Origin: an uncultured Erythrobacter sp.
Lineage (GTDB): Bacteria; Pseudomonadota; Alphaproteobacteria; Sphingomonadales; Sphingomonadaceae
Direction of reading: 5' to 3'
DNA length: 64,000 nucleotides
Assembly (NCBI GenBank): GCA_947488755.1
Contig: CANLAD010000001.1
Coordinates: forward strand, 1,440,247-1,504,246
Shown: positions 19,492 to 27,758 of the stretch, piece by piece
Layout of the letters: each line of letters starts with the position of its first letter
How positions within the stretch are numbered: the stretch's first letter is position 1
The notes under the pieces: model-generated
What the model was told of the DNA's origin: nothing
Seen by the model: only the letters and a program-made list of their open reading frames with translations
Databases searched by the model: none
Position numbers and translations under genes: made by a program

Positions 19492-20199
19492 TCACGCGTC
19501 CGCCTGTTCCTGTTCCAGGATCCAATCCGCAGCGGCGCTGCAATGGATCCGGGTCGAGTCGAACACCGGCAACACGTTTGCATCGACATCAACCACCAGG
19601 TTCAATTCGGTGCAGGCAAGCACGATCGAATCCGCCCCCTCCTGCGCGCGGTTGGTGATGATGGTTTTCAGCGCACGCTCGGCATCGCGCGTGACGCGGC
19701 CGACCATCAACTCGTCGTAAATGATCTTCTCAAGCGTCTCGACATTCTTGAGGTCGGGCGGCAGCAAATCGATCCCGTGGGCGACCAGTCGCTTGCGATA
19801 GAAGCTTTCGGTCATCACATTTCGCGTTCCGATCAGCGCGGCCTTCTTGCGGCCCGAACGCTTGAGCGCACGGCCGAGATCGCTGGCGATGTGCAGGATC
19901 GGGATATTGATCGCTTCGGCGATATCGTCATGCGCCTTGTGCATGGAATTGGCACCGATCACGAGCCCTTCGGCCCCTGCACCTTCCAGCCGCTTGGCGC
20001 TTTCAACCAGAACTCCGGTCGCGCGTTTCCAGTCTTCCTCTTCGCGCAGGGCATAAAGCTGTCCGAAATCGAGGCTTTCGATCAGCAGCGGCGCGCTCGC
20101 CATCGGTGCCGCTCGTTTTTGCACGATGCGATTGATCTGGTCGTAATATATGCCGGTCGAAACCCAGCTCATCCCACCGATCAGGCCCAGTTTTCGCAA
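19492..20199 (-). CDS. Aspartate/glutamate racemase-family protein (YgeA-like)
   Basis: 235 aa, two-domain PLP-independent racemase fold. N-terminus LGLIGGMSWVSTGIYYDQIN is diagnostic of the amino-acid racemase YgeA/RacD group. The first catalytic position is Ser85 in IGANSMHKAHD, not Cys; the second is Cys196 in VLACTELN. E. coli YgeA has Thr in the first position, so this may be a functional variant of that sort. The start is inferred as the TTG at 20199, because the longer frame is antisense shadow of the hydrolase; a GGGGA lies 11 bases upstream. Last gene of the minus-strand series, 130 bases after the hydrolase. Confidence 0.82.
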   Translation of the reverse strand: MRKLGLIGGMSWVSTGIYYDQINRIVQKRAAPMASAPLLIESLDFGQLYALREEEDWKRATGVLVESAKRLEGAGAEGLVIGANSMHKAHDDIAEAINIPILHIASDLGRALKRSGRKKAALIGTRNVMTESFYRKRLVAHGIDLLPPDLKNVETLEKIIYDELMVGRVTRDAERALKTIITNRAQEGADSIVLACTELNLVVDVDANVLPVFDSTRIHCSAAADWILEQEQADA

Positions 20200-20329
20200 A
20201 AGATGTTGTCCCCGAATCTTGGAAGAGGTCTTATATCGTTGGCTTGCCCGCTTAGCGAGCGATGGCGAGGTCCGTCCAGAGCAAGTCCCTGCAAGCAGAC
20301 GATTAAGCGCAGGTCCGGGTTCCCGGCGG

Positions 20330-21298
20330 CTATTCGTCGAACGTCGTTTCGAGCCAGCTTTCGAGATCGGAAACGGTGCTTTCCACCGCTTCTTCCTGCG
20401 GCAGATGACCGATCCCCGAATAGGTTTCGATCCGGCTGTTAGGCAACGTATCGTCAAGCCAGCGCCCGGCGGCGACCGGGATCAGCCGGTCCTCCTCTCC
20501 GTGCAGGATCAGGGCTGGCGCCTCGATCGCGGCCACCTGTTGCTCGGTCAGTGGATCGTAAGGTGAACTGAACCGCGCCATCGTCGCGGCGCGATTGCCG
20601 GGATAGCGCAACATTTCCCAGTAGCGGTCGATCATGGCCTCGTTCACGACCCCATCGACCGCGACGGTTTCTTCCAGGCTTTGCGCGATGAGAAAACGCG
20701 GCGTTACCTGCTCGGCGATGCGGTTGACGCCCGGCATCTGCGCGATGGCGAAACCGATATTGCCGCTGTCGTCGTCCTCCTGCCCCGGGTCATCTGGCAT
20801 CGGCGCGCCGCTGGCCGCGACAAGGATCAGGCCGCGCACCCGCTCGGGGTAGCGGGCGGCGAAGGCGAGCGCGTGCTTGCCGCCCATCGAACTGCCGCCG
20901 AGAATGAAGCGGTCCAGCCCGAGCACGTCCGCCACCTCGCGCACATCGTCGGCGTAGTTGGCACGGCTGTAATCCTCGCGCGGATCGGCGCCAGTGAGGC
21001 CATGGCCGACCTGATCGAAGCGCACGATGCGGTATTCATCCGACAATGCGTCGACCCACGGATCCCACGTGAAGATGTCGGCATTCGACCCGTGCAGGAG
21101 CATGATCACGGGCGCATCCCTCGGCCCTTCATCGCGCAGATGGACGGTGACGCCGCCGCCTATCTCGACGAATTGTGAGGGCTCACCGGCGTATTTCGCG
21201 CGCATTTCTGCTGGATCGGTATCGGGTGTGCGGAAGATGAGGAAGGCGATGACCAGCACCGCGATGAGCGTGCCCGCGATCCGCAAGAACCACTTCAC
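20330..21298 (-). CDS. Alpha/beta hydrolase, membrane anchored
   Basis: 322 aa with an N-terminal helix WFLRIAGTLIAVLVIAFLIF acting as signal anchor, so the catalytic domain should face the periplasm. Hydrolase marks: oxyanion HG in MLLHGSNADIFTWDPW, nucleophile Ser in ILGGSSMGGKHALAF, acid in LILHGEEDRLIP and His in YSGIGHLPQEEAVE. The substrate is unknown. GTG start overlaps the cytochrome stop (GTGA), showing coupling. Context suggests it serves the beta-helix/cytochrome module, which is inference. Confidence 0.88.
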   Translation of the reverse strand: MKWFLRIAGTLIAVLVIAFLIFRTPDTDPAEMRAKYAGEPSQFVEIGGGVTVHLRDEGPRDAPVIMLLHGSNADIFTWDPWVDALSDEYRIVRFDQVGHGLTGADPREDYSRANYADDVREVADVLGLDRFILGGSSMGGKHALAFAARYPERVRGLILVAASGAPMPDDPGQEDDDSGNIGFAIAQMPGVNRIAEQVTPRFLIAQSLEETVAVDGVVNEAMIDRYWEMLRYPGNRAATMARFSSPYDPLTEQQVAAIEAPALILHGEEDRLIPVAAGRWLDDTLPNSRIETYSGIGHLPQEEAVESTVSDLESWLETTFDE

Positions 21299-22305
21299 TG
21301 CGGCATCTCCGCAATCCACTCACGCATGACCACGAGCGCGCGTTCGTCCACGCTTACGCGGCCCAGTTCCGGCATTGCGACCCCCGGCTCGTTCGAGGCC
21401 ATGCGATAGACGAGTATCGAGGCGTCGGGATCGCCTGGCGCGATAGACACGGCATGCCCGCCCGCTCCGCGCCCTGCCGCGACAGGCGGCTTTTCGTAGC
21501 CCAGAGCATGCGGGTCGTCCTGTTCCCAGCGCAGGTCGAGCCCGGAATTGGACGCACCGCCGCCCGGCTGATGGCAATGCGCGCAATTGACGTCGAGATA
21601 GGCGCGCGCAAGAGCCGTTGTGCCAGCCGTGTCGTCGCTCCAGTCTGGCAGGGCGTTGGCGACTGCGGGGCGAACGTCCAGCCGCCCGCTCATCACCAGT
21701 GTGTCGAGCAGGTCGGTCGACAGGTTGCGTGCTTTCAGACCGATCGGGACGACCGCGCCGTCCTTGCTATGGCAGGTCTTGCACTGATTCTTGTTCGGTA
21801 CGCGGTAGCTTATCTGCTCGCCCGCAGGCGTCGTTATGGGAAGCCGCGCGCCCGCGAGTGCCAGCCGCGCCTCGGTCTGCTCCGCGTTCCAGCGATAGGG
21901 CAGCGCGGTCCACCCATCCGCGCGGTGTAGCATGACGCGGGTTTCAATAAAGCGCTGCGCTTCACCCTCCCCGAACGCAAAGGTCTTGATGAGCGCGCTT
22001 CCCACGGGAAAGCGCAGCAGCCCCTCTCCGTCCGCCTCTATCGTCTCGCCTGCGGGCACGTAGATATAGCGCAGCTTGTCCGCGCCATCGGACCAGAGCG
22101 GCGTATTGAGCTCGTAAGGGATCAGGCCCTCACCCGGCCGGCGAGCCGATGCATCGGTGAAGAACCCGAATTCCGCCAGCGTGCGCGGCATGGCATCGCT
22201 TTCGATCACCGCATCGCTTATCTGCGGGGGCGATACCGCGCGGCCCGCTATCGCTCCGCCGAAGACGAGGGCGGACGTGGCGAGAATCAGCAGCGAGCGC
22301 TTCAC
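21295..22305 (-). CDS. Diheme c-type cytochrome, SO2930/HNE_0200 family
   Basis: 336-aa exported protein: N-terminal KRSLLILATSALVFGGAIAG, then LIPYELNTPLWSDGADKLRY (family hallmark), FPVGSALIKTF, and two heme sites, CKTCH (C175, C178, H179) and CAHCH (C241, C244, H245). Proteins of this family are recorded as regular partners of the parallel beta-helix family encoded just upstream, with no assigned function. The GTG start overlaps the beta-helix stop (GTGA), and its stop overlaps the hydrolase start. Periplasmic electron carrier is the likely role. Confidence 0.9.
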   Translation of the reverse strand: MKRSLLILATSALVFGGAIAGRAVSPPQISDAVIESDAMPRTLAEFGFFTDASARRPGEGLIPYELNTPLWSDGADKLRYIYVPAGETIEADGEGLLRFPVGSALIKTFAFGEGEAQRFIETRVMLHRADGWTALPYRWNAEQTEARLALAGARLPITTPAGEQISYRVPNKNQCKTCHSKDGAVVPIGLKARNLSTDLLDTLVMSGRLDVRPAVANALPDWSDDTAGTTALARAYLDVNCAHCHQPGGGASNSGLDLRWEQDDPHALGYEKPPVAAGRGAGGHAVSIAPGDPDASILVYRMASNEPGVAMPELGRVSVDERALVVMREWIAEMPQ

Positions 22306-23504
22306 GGCAGCCGCGCCTCCAGCTCTGCCGGCGCGCCGATACCGCTCATATCCCATGCCTCGATCGTATCGGGCGCGCTCATCGGCGCGGGGCTGGCATC
22401 GGCCATCGACTGGCCCTGTTCGGTCAGGCCCAGCGATACCCCCGAAAAATCGGCCGTCACGATCAGCGGCGGCGCGCTTTCGTCGGCCAACCCGTCCCAC
22501 AGGATCGGCGGCAACGCGCCGCCGAACGCCGCTGCGAATTGTTCGCCGCCCGGCAGATCGGGCTGCGTCCCGCCATCTTCCGCGATGTTCTGCCCAATCA
22601 CGACCTTGCGCGGATAGGGATTATAGCGCTCGTCATCGAAGTCCAAATTGTAGGCGATAATGATAAACGGCGCGGTCTGGTTGTTGCTGACGATGTTGTC
22701 CTCGATCCAGACCTGCTCGTTCGCCATCACCATCACACCCGTCCCGCTTGGCACCGAAGCGACGATATTGCCTGGCGGCGCGAAGTTGGGTGTGTTGTTG
22801 TCGCTGACGATATTGTTGCGCACAATCACGTTGCCGCCGCCCATCACCGGCAGGTTCGGCAGGTCGCACACCAGAATACCGCCGGTGTTTTCGGTCGCGA
22901 TGTTGTTTTCGACCAGCGCATCGCGGCTGTTCTCGATCTCGATCCCGGCGACGTTCTGTGTGGCGATCGAATTGCGCACGGTGATCTTGCTCGATTGGCC
23001 GACATAGATGCCCGCATCAGACGCGCCGGAAACGATCACGCCATCGACCAGCACGCCGGTGCTTTCGACCGGATAGATCGCGTAAGCGCCGTTCGCGGCA
23101 TCGGGCCCGTTGGTCCATGTCACCTGCAGCCGGTGATAGACGATGTTGTCCGCGCCCTTGGACTTGATCCCGTCGCCTTTTGGGTTTTCCATGGCGAAAT
23201 CGCGCAGAGTGACATTGTCCGAAGTGACCAGCAGCCCCTCGCCCGCGCCCTGTTGCGCCGTGAAATCGAGCACCGTGTCATCGGTCCCGGCCCCGCGCAG
23301 GGTCACACCGTCGACGTCGAGGCTCAGTCCATCGGTGAGCGCATAGCGCCCCGCTTTGAGCACCACTTCATCGCCCGGCTGCGCAAGGATGAGCGCTTCC
23401 TGCAACCGTTCCTGTGCGCCTTCGCCGGGTGAGACGACATGCGTTTCGGCAAAAGCCGTGGCCGAGGTAGCCAGCAGCAGGGCGGCGGAGATTTGGCGGA
23501 TCAT
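22302..23504 (-). CDS. Exported parallel beta-helix repeat protein
   Basis: 400 aa with a signal peptide (MIRQISAALLLATSATAFA) and a pectate-lyase-like right-handed helix. Repeats are seen as VVLKAGRYALTDGLSLDVDG, VTLRGAGTDDTVLDF, ITVRNSIATQNVAGIEIENS, ALVENNIATENTGGILV and VIVRNNIVSDNNTP. The Asn-rich turns are typical of the NosD/copper-periplasmic group. It is the partner family of the diheme cytochrome that follows. Ligand or substrate is unknown. Four bases follow the TPR gene stop; its own stop overlaps the cytochrome start. Confidence 0.88.
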   Translation of the reverse strand: MIRQISAALLLATSATAFAETHVVSPGEGAQERLQEALILAQPGDEVVLKAGRYALTDGLSLDVDGVTLRGAGTDDTVLDFTAQQGAGEGLLVTSDNVTLRDFAMENPKGDGIKSKGADNIVYHRLQVTWTNGPDAANGAYAIYPVESTGVLVDGVIVSGASDAGIYVGQSSKITVRNSIATQNVAGIEIENSRDALVENNIATENTGGILVCDLPNLPVMGGGNVIVRNNIVSDNNTPNFAPPGNIVASVPSGTGVMVMANEQVWIEDNIVSNNQTAPFIIIAYNLDFDDERYNPYPRKVVIGQNIAEDGGTQPDLPGGEQFAAAFGGALPPILWDGLADESAPPLIVTADFSGVSLGLTEQGQSMADASPAPMSAPDTIEAWDMSGIGAPAELEARLP

Positions 23505-23508
23505 CGGT

Positions 23509-25047
23509 TTAGCCTTCCATGTCGTTTGTGCCGGTTGCCGCAGCCAGTCCGAGCACCGAGAGACGGCGCCCTGGGGCAAAAGCGAGAGAGCGGCGAAAGG
23601 CCTCCGCCGCTTCATCATTGCGGCCAAGTGACAGCAATTGTTCGCCCAGCAATTCCCAGCTCGGCTTGGCGATGCGCGGCGGGCCGAAGACCACCGGTAG
23701 CGCGCTTTCGGCTTCGGCAGCGGCTTCGAGCATGGCGAGGCCCGCGTCGGTCTGCCCAATGGACAACGCCTCGATTGCCTCGACCTGAGCGATGGCGCGT
23801 TGAACCCAGTCCATGCTCGTCCGATCATCCGGCGCGACTTGCGCCAACGCGACCTCGAATTGATCGGCAACACCGCGCAGATCGACCAGCGCCTGCGACA
23901 CCTCGGTCTCGTTGCCGAAGTTTTCGAGCGCCAGTACATGCGCCGCCATCATCCGCGCGAGCAGAAATCCTTCGCCTGTGCCCTCAAGCGGATCGGGCCA
24001 GACCCCCGCATCGACCCCCTGCCATGCTGCGATGGCGGCATAGCTCGACGATGCACCGAAGCCGAGCGGATTGGTGGTGCCGCCGGCAATCTGCTCCTCC
24101 GCCTGTGCACGGCAAGCCGATACGATGTCGCTCGCATCCTTGCCCTGCTGCAGCCGCGCATAGACCAGCCATTCGTTGTAATGCCCGCAATCGGTGGGCT
24201 CGCGTCCGGCGGCTGCGCGCTGACGGTCGACAACCGCATCGGCGAGCACATTGGCGCGCTCCGATGCCTCCCAATCGGCAAGGGCGTGGAAGATATGGCT
24301 TACCATGTGCTGCGCGTGGCCCGCATCGGGCGCGATTGTCGCATAGCGCTCCGCCTGCCGCTCGCCGAGTGGGGCGTGGACCGGGTCGTCGTAGGAATGG
24401 ATCAGGTAGTGCAGAATGCCGGGATGCATCGGTTGCGTCATGAAGCCCGGTTCGAGCAGGCCCGCCGCCTCCATGTAGAGCGGAACCTGCCGCCCGCCAT
24501 GCGACGTGCCGAGGATCGCCAGCCCGGTGAAAGCGCGGGCGTCGATGTCCGTGGGGTTTTCGGCCAGCAGAACGCGCATTTTCGCAAGGTAAAGGTGGTC
24601 GCGTTCTTCCTTCGCGCCCTCCCCATACAGCGTCTCTACCGCATCGAGCCATGCTACTTCGCGCGCAGTTCGTGCTTTGGCACGGCGTTGTTCGGGCGTA
24701 GGCGCAAGTTTCGCCAGCACGACGAGCGCCGCCTCGCGATCCTGCTCCTCCCACAGCGGGTGGTTATGCGTCATCGCCTCGCCCCAATAGGCCATAGCGA
24801 AATCGGGCGCTGCGGCCTGCGCCTCGCGGAAAGCGACAGCGGCGCGCGTGTATTCAAAGTTATGGAGCAGAGCGAGGCCGCGCAGGAAGTTGGCACGGGC
24901 CGGACCTTCGATGCCGGTGTCAAACACCATCTGTTCGGTGCCGACGCGCTCGCCCGTCGGATCTGCGATCCGATCGCGGGCTGCGTCTTGCGCAAGAGCC
25001 GGTGCGGTTGCCGTCAGCAGCGCCGCCGCCAATATCGTGCGGATCAT
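23509..25047 (-). CDS. Exported TPR-repeat protein
   Basis: 512-aa periplasmic protein. The signal peptide is MIRTILAAALLTATAPALA. Helical repeats include ARANFLRGLALLHNFEYTRA and AAVAFREAQAAAPDFAMAYW, then GEAMTHNHPLW, a His-rich middle (YLIHSYDDPVHAPLGERQAE and MVSHIFHALADWE) and C-terminal TPRs (ELLGEQLLSLGRNDEAAEAF). The His/Asp-rich middle might bind metal, a guess. GAGGAG is nine bases before the ATG. It is the first gene of the coupled series with beta-helix, cytochrome and hydrolase genes. Confidence 0.85.
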   Translation of the reverse strand: MIRTILAAALLTATAPALAQDAARDRIADPTGERVGTEQMVFDTGIEGPARANFLRGLALLHNFEYTRAAVAFREAQAAAPDFAMAYWGEAMTHNHPLWEEQDREAALVVLAKLAPTPEQRRAKARTAREVAWLDAVETLYGEGAKEERDHLYLAKMRVLLAENPTDIDARAFTGLAILGTSHGGRQVPLYMEAAGLLEPGFMTQPMHPGILHYLIHSYDDPVHAPLGERQAERYATIAPDAGHAQHMVSHIFHALADWEASERANVLADAVVDRQRAAAGREPTDCGHYNEWLVYARLQQGKDASDIVSACRAQAEEQIAGGTTNPLGFGASSSYAAIAAWQGVDAGVWPDPLEGTGEGFLLARMMAAHVLALENFGNETEVSQALVDLRGVADQFEVALAQVAPDDRTSMDWVQRAIAQVEAIEALSIGQTDAGLAMLEAAAEAESALPVVFGPPRIAKPSWELLGEQLLSLGRNDEAAEAFRRSLAFAPGRRLSVLGLAAATGTNDMEG

Positions 25048-25108
25048 CCCGGTCGTCTCCTCATCCAGACAACCTTGTGCCGCAATCACCTGTGGATTGG
25101 CAAGCGCT

Positions 25109-25474
25109 TCAGCGCCCGAAGCGCTCCAGCCCGACCTCGATCCCGCACCGGCCAGCGACGAGCGCGAGTTGCTCGACCGCCTGGTCGTCCTCAACCCGGC
25201 GCAAGCGATCGAGCGCCGCGCTGGTCGATGTCGGCAGCGCGCCTTCGCCCTCGATCGGGGCCAGCCGCTCCAGTTTCTGCAATTGCGCGATCGAGAGACG
25301 CTCGACGAGCCGCGGCGCCATGCACTGCGTCATCACCGGGGGCACGCCGTTGTCGATCAGCGCTTCGGCCACGCGTGCTTCGGTGACTTCCTCCAGCACG
25401 CCATCATCGCGCAGCAGGAACCACGCGCCGATACCGATGGCGAGTACGAGCAGCAGGATGACGATATTGCGCAT
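25109..25474 (-). CDS. Conserved hypothetical with N-terminal anchor
   Basis: 121 aa. N-terminal helix MRNIVILLLVLAIGIGAWFL, then a soluble domain with VAEALIDNGVPPVMTQCMAP, RLVERLSIAQLQKLERLAP and two Cys. The MTQCMAPRLVERLS stretch resembles short membrane-anchored proteins of sphingomonads without known function. It starts 12 bases after pntB and ends 61 before the TPR gene, so it could belong to the pnt transcript. Confidence 0.75.
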   Translation of the reverse strand: MRNIVILLLVLAIGIGAWFLLRDDGVLEEVTEARVAEALIDNGVPPVMTQCMAPRLVERLSIAQLQKLERLAPIEGEGALPTSTSAALDRLRRVEDDQAVEQLALVAGRCGIEVGLERFGR

Positions 25475-25486
25475 GGTGTGCAGGCC

Positions 25487-26953
25487 CTAATCGAGGGACT
25501 TGACGATTTCCTCGACCATCTTTTTCGCATCCGACAGCAGCATCATCGTCTGGTCCATGTAAAACACGTCGTTGTCGACCCCGGCATAGCCGACGCCGCC
25601 CATGCTCCGCTTGATGAAGAACACTTGTTTCGCCTTATCCACGTCGAACACCGGCATGCCGTAGATGGGTGAGGATTTGTCGGTCTTGGCCGCCGGGTTC
25701 ACCACGTCGTTCGCGCCGATGATGAAGGCGACGTCGGCCTGCGCGAATTCGGAGTTGATGTCCTCCAGCTCGAACACGTTCTCGTAAGGCACCTGCGCCT
25801 CGGCCAGCAGCACGTTCATGTGCCCCGGCATCCGGCCCGCGACCGGGTGGATGGCGTATTTCACCTCGACGCCCTTCTCTTCGAGCAAATCGGCCATTTC
25901 GCGCAGGGCATGCTGCGCCTGTGCGACCGCCATGCCGTAGCCGGGGATAATGATGACCTTTTCCGCCTGTTCCAGCATGAAGGCTGCATCCGCCGCGCTG
26001 CCCTGCTTGTAGGGGCGTTGCTCGCGCGCTTCGCCATCGCCGCCGCCGCCGGAATCCGCGCCAAATCCGCCCGCGATCACCGAGATGAAGCTGCGGTTCA
26101 TCGCCCGGCACATGATGTAGCTGAGGATCGCGCCCGAGGAACCGACCAGCGCCCCGGTGATGATCATGGCGCTGTTGCCCAGCGTGAAGCCCATCGCCGC
26201 CGCCGCCCAGCCCGAATAGGAGTTCAGCATCGAGACCACCACCGGCATGTCCGCTCCGCCGATCGGGATAATGAGCAGGAAGCCGATGACGAAGGCGAGC
26301 ACGGCGATCCAGATGACGAGCTGCCCCTCGCCCGGACCGCCCGCGCCCGAAACCGCATAAACGCCGATCAGCGCGAGGATCGCGACCAGCGTGCCCAGAT
26401 TGATGACATGGCGCGCGGGCAGCAGGATCGGCGATCCGCTCATCCGGCCCGACAGTTTCAGGAAGGCGATGACCGACCCCGAGAACGTGATCGCGCCGAT
26501 CGCTATACCGAGTCCCAGCTCGATCCGGCTGACGGTGAGGATCTGCCCCGCATCGTCGAGAATGCCGAACGCGCCGGGATTGAGCCACGCGGCAAAGCCC
26601 ACAACCACAGCGGCAAGGCCGACAAGGCTGTGAAATCCGGCAACCAACTCCGGCATCGCCGTCATCGCGATCTTGCGCGCGATAGTCACGCCGACGATCG
26701 CGCCGATGCCAATCGCGATGGCGATCTCGACGATATTGGCGATGTCGTGGGTGATGAGCGTGGTGACGACCGCAATCACCATCCCGATCATGCCGTTGCG
26801 GTTCCCCGCGCGGCTGGTCGCCGGGCTGGACAGCCCGCGCAGCGCGAGGATGAAGAAGATGCCGGACGCGAGATAGGCGAGCATCGCCCATTCCGGGGTG
26901 CCGGTGTCGCCCGTTGCAGCATGGGCGGGGGTGGAGAAAAATATCGTCGTCAT
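25487..26953 (-). CDS. pntB: NAD(P) transhydrogenase subunit beta
   Basis: About 488 aa. The inner-membrane enzyme couples proton entry to NADPH formation from NADH. Membrane domain II is visible as multiple helices (WAMLAYLASGIFFILALRGL through ALVGSSGAILSYIMCRAMNR). NADP domain III has VIIIPGYGMAVAQAQHALRE, PVAGRMPGHMNVLLAEA, GANDVVNPAAKTDKSSPIYG and KRSMGGVGYAGVDNDVFY. The start at 26953 (MTTIFFSTPAHAATG) lies inside a genomic repeat and is not certain; the family usually starts near MLAYLAS. The longer frame contains the repeat-derived MTSLRAKRSNP peptide and is rejected. Confidence 0.93.
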   Translation of the reverse strand: MTTIFFSTPAHAATGDTGTPEWAMLAYLASGIFFILALRGLSSPATSRAGNRNGMIGMVIAVVTTLITHDIANIVEIAIAIGIGAIVGVTIARKIAMTAMPELVAGFHSLVGLAAVVVGFAAWLNPGAFGILDDAGQILTVSRIELGLGIAIGAITFSGSVIAFLKLSGRMSGSPILLPARHVINLGTLVAILALIGVYAVSGAGGPGEGQLVIWIAVLAFVIGFLLIIPIGGADMPVVVSMLNSYSGWAAAAMGFTLGNSAMIITGALVGSSGAILSYIMCRAMNRSFISVIAGGFGADSGGGGDGEAREQRPYKQGSAADAAFMLEQAEKVIIIPGYGMAVAQAQHALREMADLLEEKGVEVKYAIHPVAGRMPGHMNVLLAEAQVPYENVFELEDINSEFAQADVAFIIGANDVVNPAAKTDKSSPIYGMPVFDVDKAKQVFFIKRSMGGVGYAGVDNDVFYMDQTMMLLSDAKKMVEEIVKSLD

Positions 26954-27027
26954 CGCGAGGAGCGAAGCGACGCGGCGATCCAGACACGGCGGAACTGGAT
27001 TGCTTCGCTTCGCTCGCAATGACGTCA
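26948..27027. repeat. Inverted repeat element, copy 1
   Basis: An 80-base imperfect palindrome: left arm begins CGTCATCGCGAGGAGCGAAG and right arm, reverse-complemented, begins CGTCATTGCGAGCGAAGCGA; both arms end in (A)TCCAG/CTGGAT. It belongs to the same family as the copy at 48458-48559. It fills the gap between pntAB and pntB, and its left part overlaps the likely pntB start. Confidence 0.8.
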
Positions 27028-27045
27028 TCGAGAAGCGCGCCACCC

Positions 27046-27327
27046 TCACTTCTCCTTCTTCTTGTACATCGCCAGCATCCGCTCGGTCACGGCAAAGCCG
27101 CCGAAGATGTTGATGCTCGCCAGCACCACCCCGAACAGGCCGAGATATTTGGCAAAGTCGTTATCCGCCTCCGCCGCCGCAATCAGCGCGCCGACCACGA
27201 TGACGCTGGAAATCGCATTGGTCACCGCCATCAACGGCGTGTGCAACGCAGGCGTTACCGACCAAACGACGTAATAGCCGACAAAGCAGGCCAGCACGAA
27301 GATCGAGAGGATTGAGATGAAGTCCAT
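27046..27327 (-). CDS. pntAB: NAD(P) transhydrogenase subunit alpha part 2
   Basis: 93 aa, the membrane half of split subunit alpha. Helices FISILSIFVLACFVGYYVVW, AVTNAISSVIVVGALIAAAE and LGLFGVVLASINIFGGFAVT match the family, with the conserved TPALHTPLMAVTNAISS motif. It ends ERMLAMYKKKEK. Its ATG shares one base with the TAA of the lipoprotein gene upstream (TAATG), so it depends on that gene for coupling. Confidence 0.93.
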   Translation of the reverse strand: MDFISILSIFVLACFVGYYVVWSVTPALHTPLMAVTNAISSVIVVGALIAAAEADNDFAKYLGLFGVVLASINIFGGFAVTERMLAMYKKKEK

Positions 27328-27758
27328 TAGTAAGTCGCCCCCGTGTGCTGTTGTGCGACCAGTCCTTCAAACCGGTCGAACGCACCCCTTAATTCTACGA
27401 TATTTTGCTCAACATCTTCGTCAGCGCCCTCATAGTCTAGCGGTGGGCACTCGGGATGGATACCGGAACGAAAAAGTTCAAAGTCAGCTTCCGCTATTGC
27501 GAGGTCTACACCCCATGAAAAGTTGACAAGCTGAGCCTTAATATCTGAATAGCGGGAAGAAAGCGTCTCATACTGGCTCAACAGATCGGGAGACGAGCTG
27601 AGCGTGCATGGCGGGTTCAGCCGACGGAGAACGCTTGTCGCGACTTTTCGAAACTCAGCTCCGCTTTCTGCATCGTCAACGCCGTAAAGCTCATCCGCTC
27701 CAGCTTGCGTGCACCCAGCGACCGAAAGCACTAACAGCATGAGAGCCGAGGTTCTCAC
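27327..27758 (-). CDS. Hypothetical lipoprotein inserted in the pnt operon
   Basis: 143 aa. N-terminal MRTSALMLLVLSVAGC is a clear lipoprotein signal (VAGC). The remainder is acidic with LNPPCTLSSSPDLLSQYETL, a WGVDLAIAEADFELF segment and a low-complexity end; no family is recognised. Codon GC is visibly lower than its neighbours, suggesting late acquisition. Its ATG overlaps the pntAA stop (ATGA) and its stop overlaps pntAB, so it is fully embedded in the transcript. Confidence 0.75.
   Translation of the reverse strand: MRTSALMLLVLSVAGCTQAGADELYGVDDAESGAEFRKVATSVLRRLNPPCTLSSSPDLLSQYETLSSRYSDIKAQLVNFSWGVDLAIAEADFELFRSGIHPECPPLDYEGADEDVEQNIVELRGAFDRFEGLVAQQHTGATY

Noticed and set aside
25820..27022. 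400-codon plus-strand frame opposite pntB
   Set aside because: Shadow with runs of Arg, Asp and His; pntB motifs are on the other strand.
26953..27049. Longer N-terminus of PntB containing MTSLRAKRSNP
   Set aside because: That peptide is the translation of the repeat element, not of a protein family.
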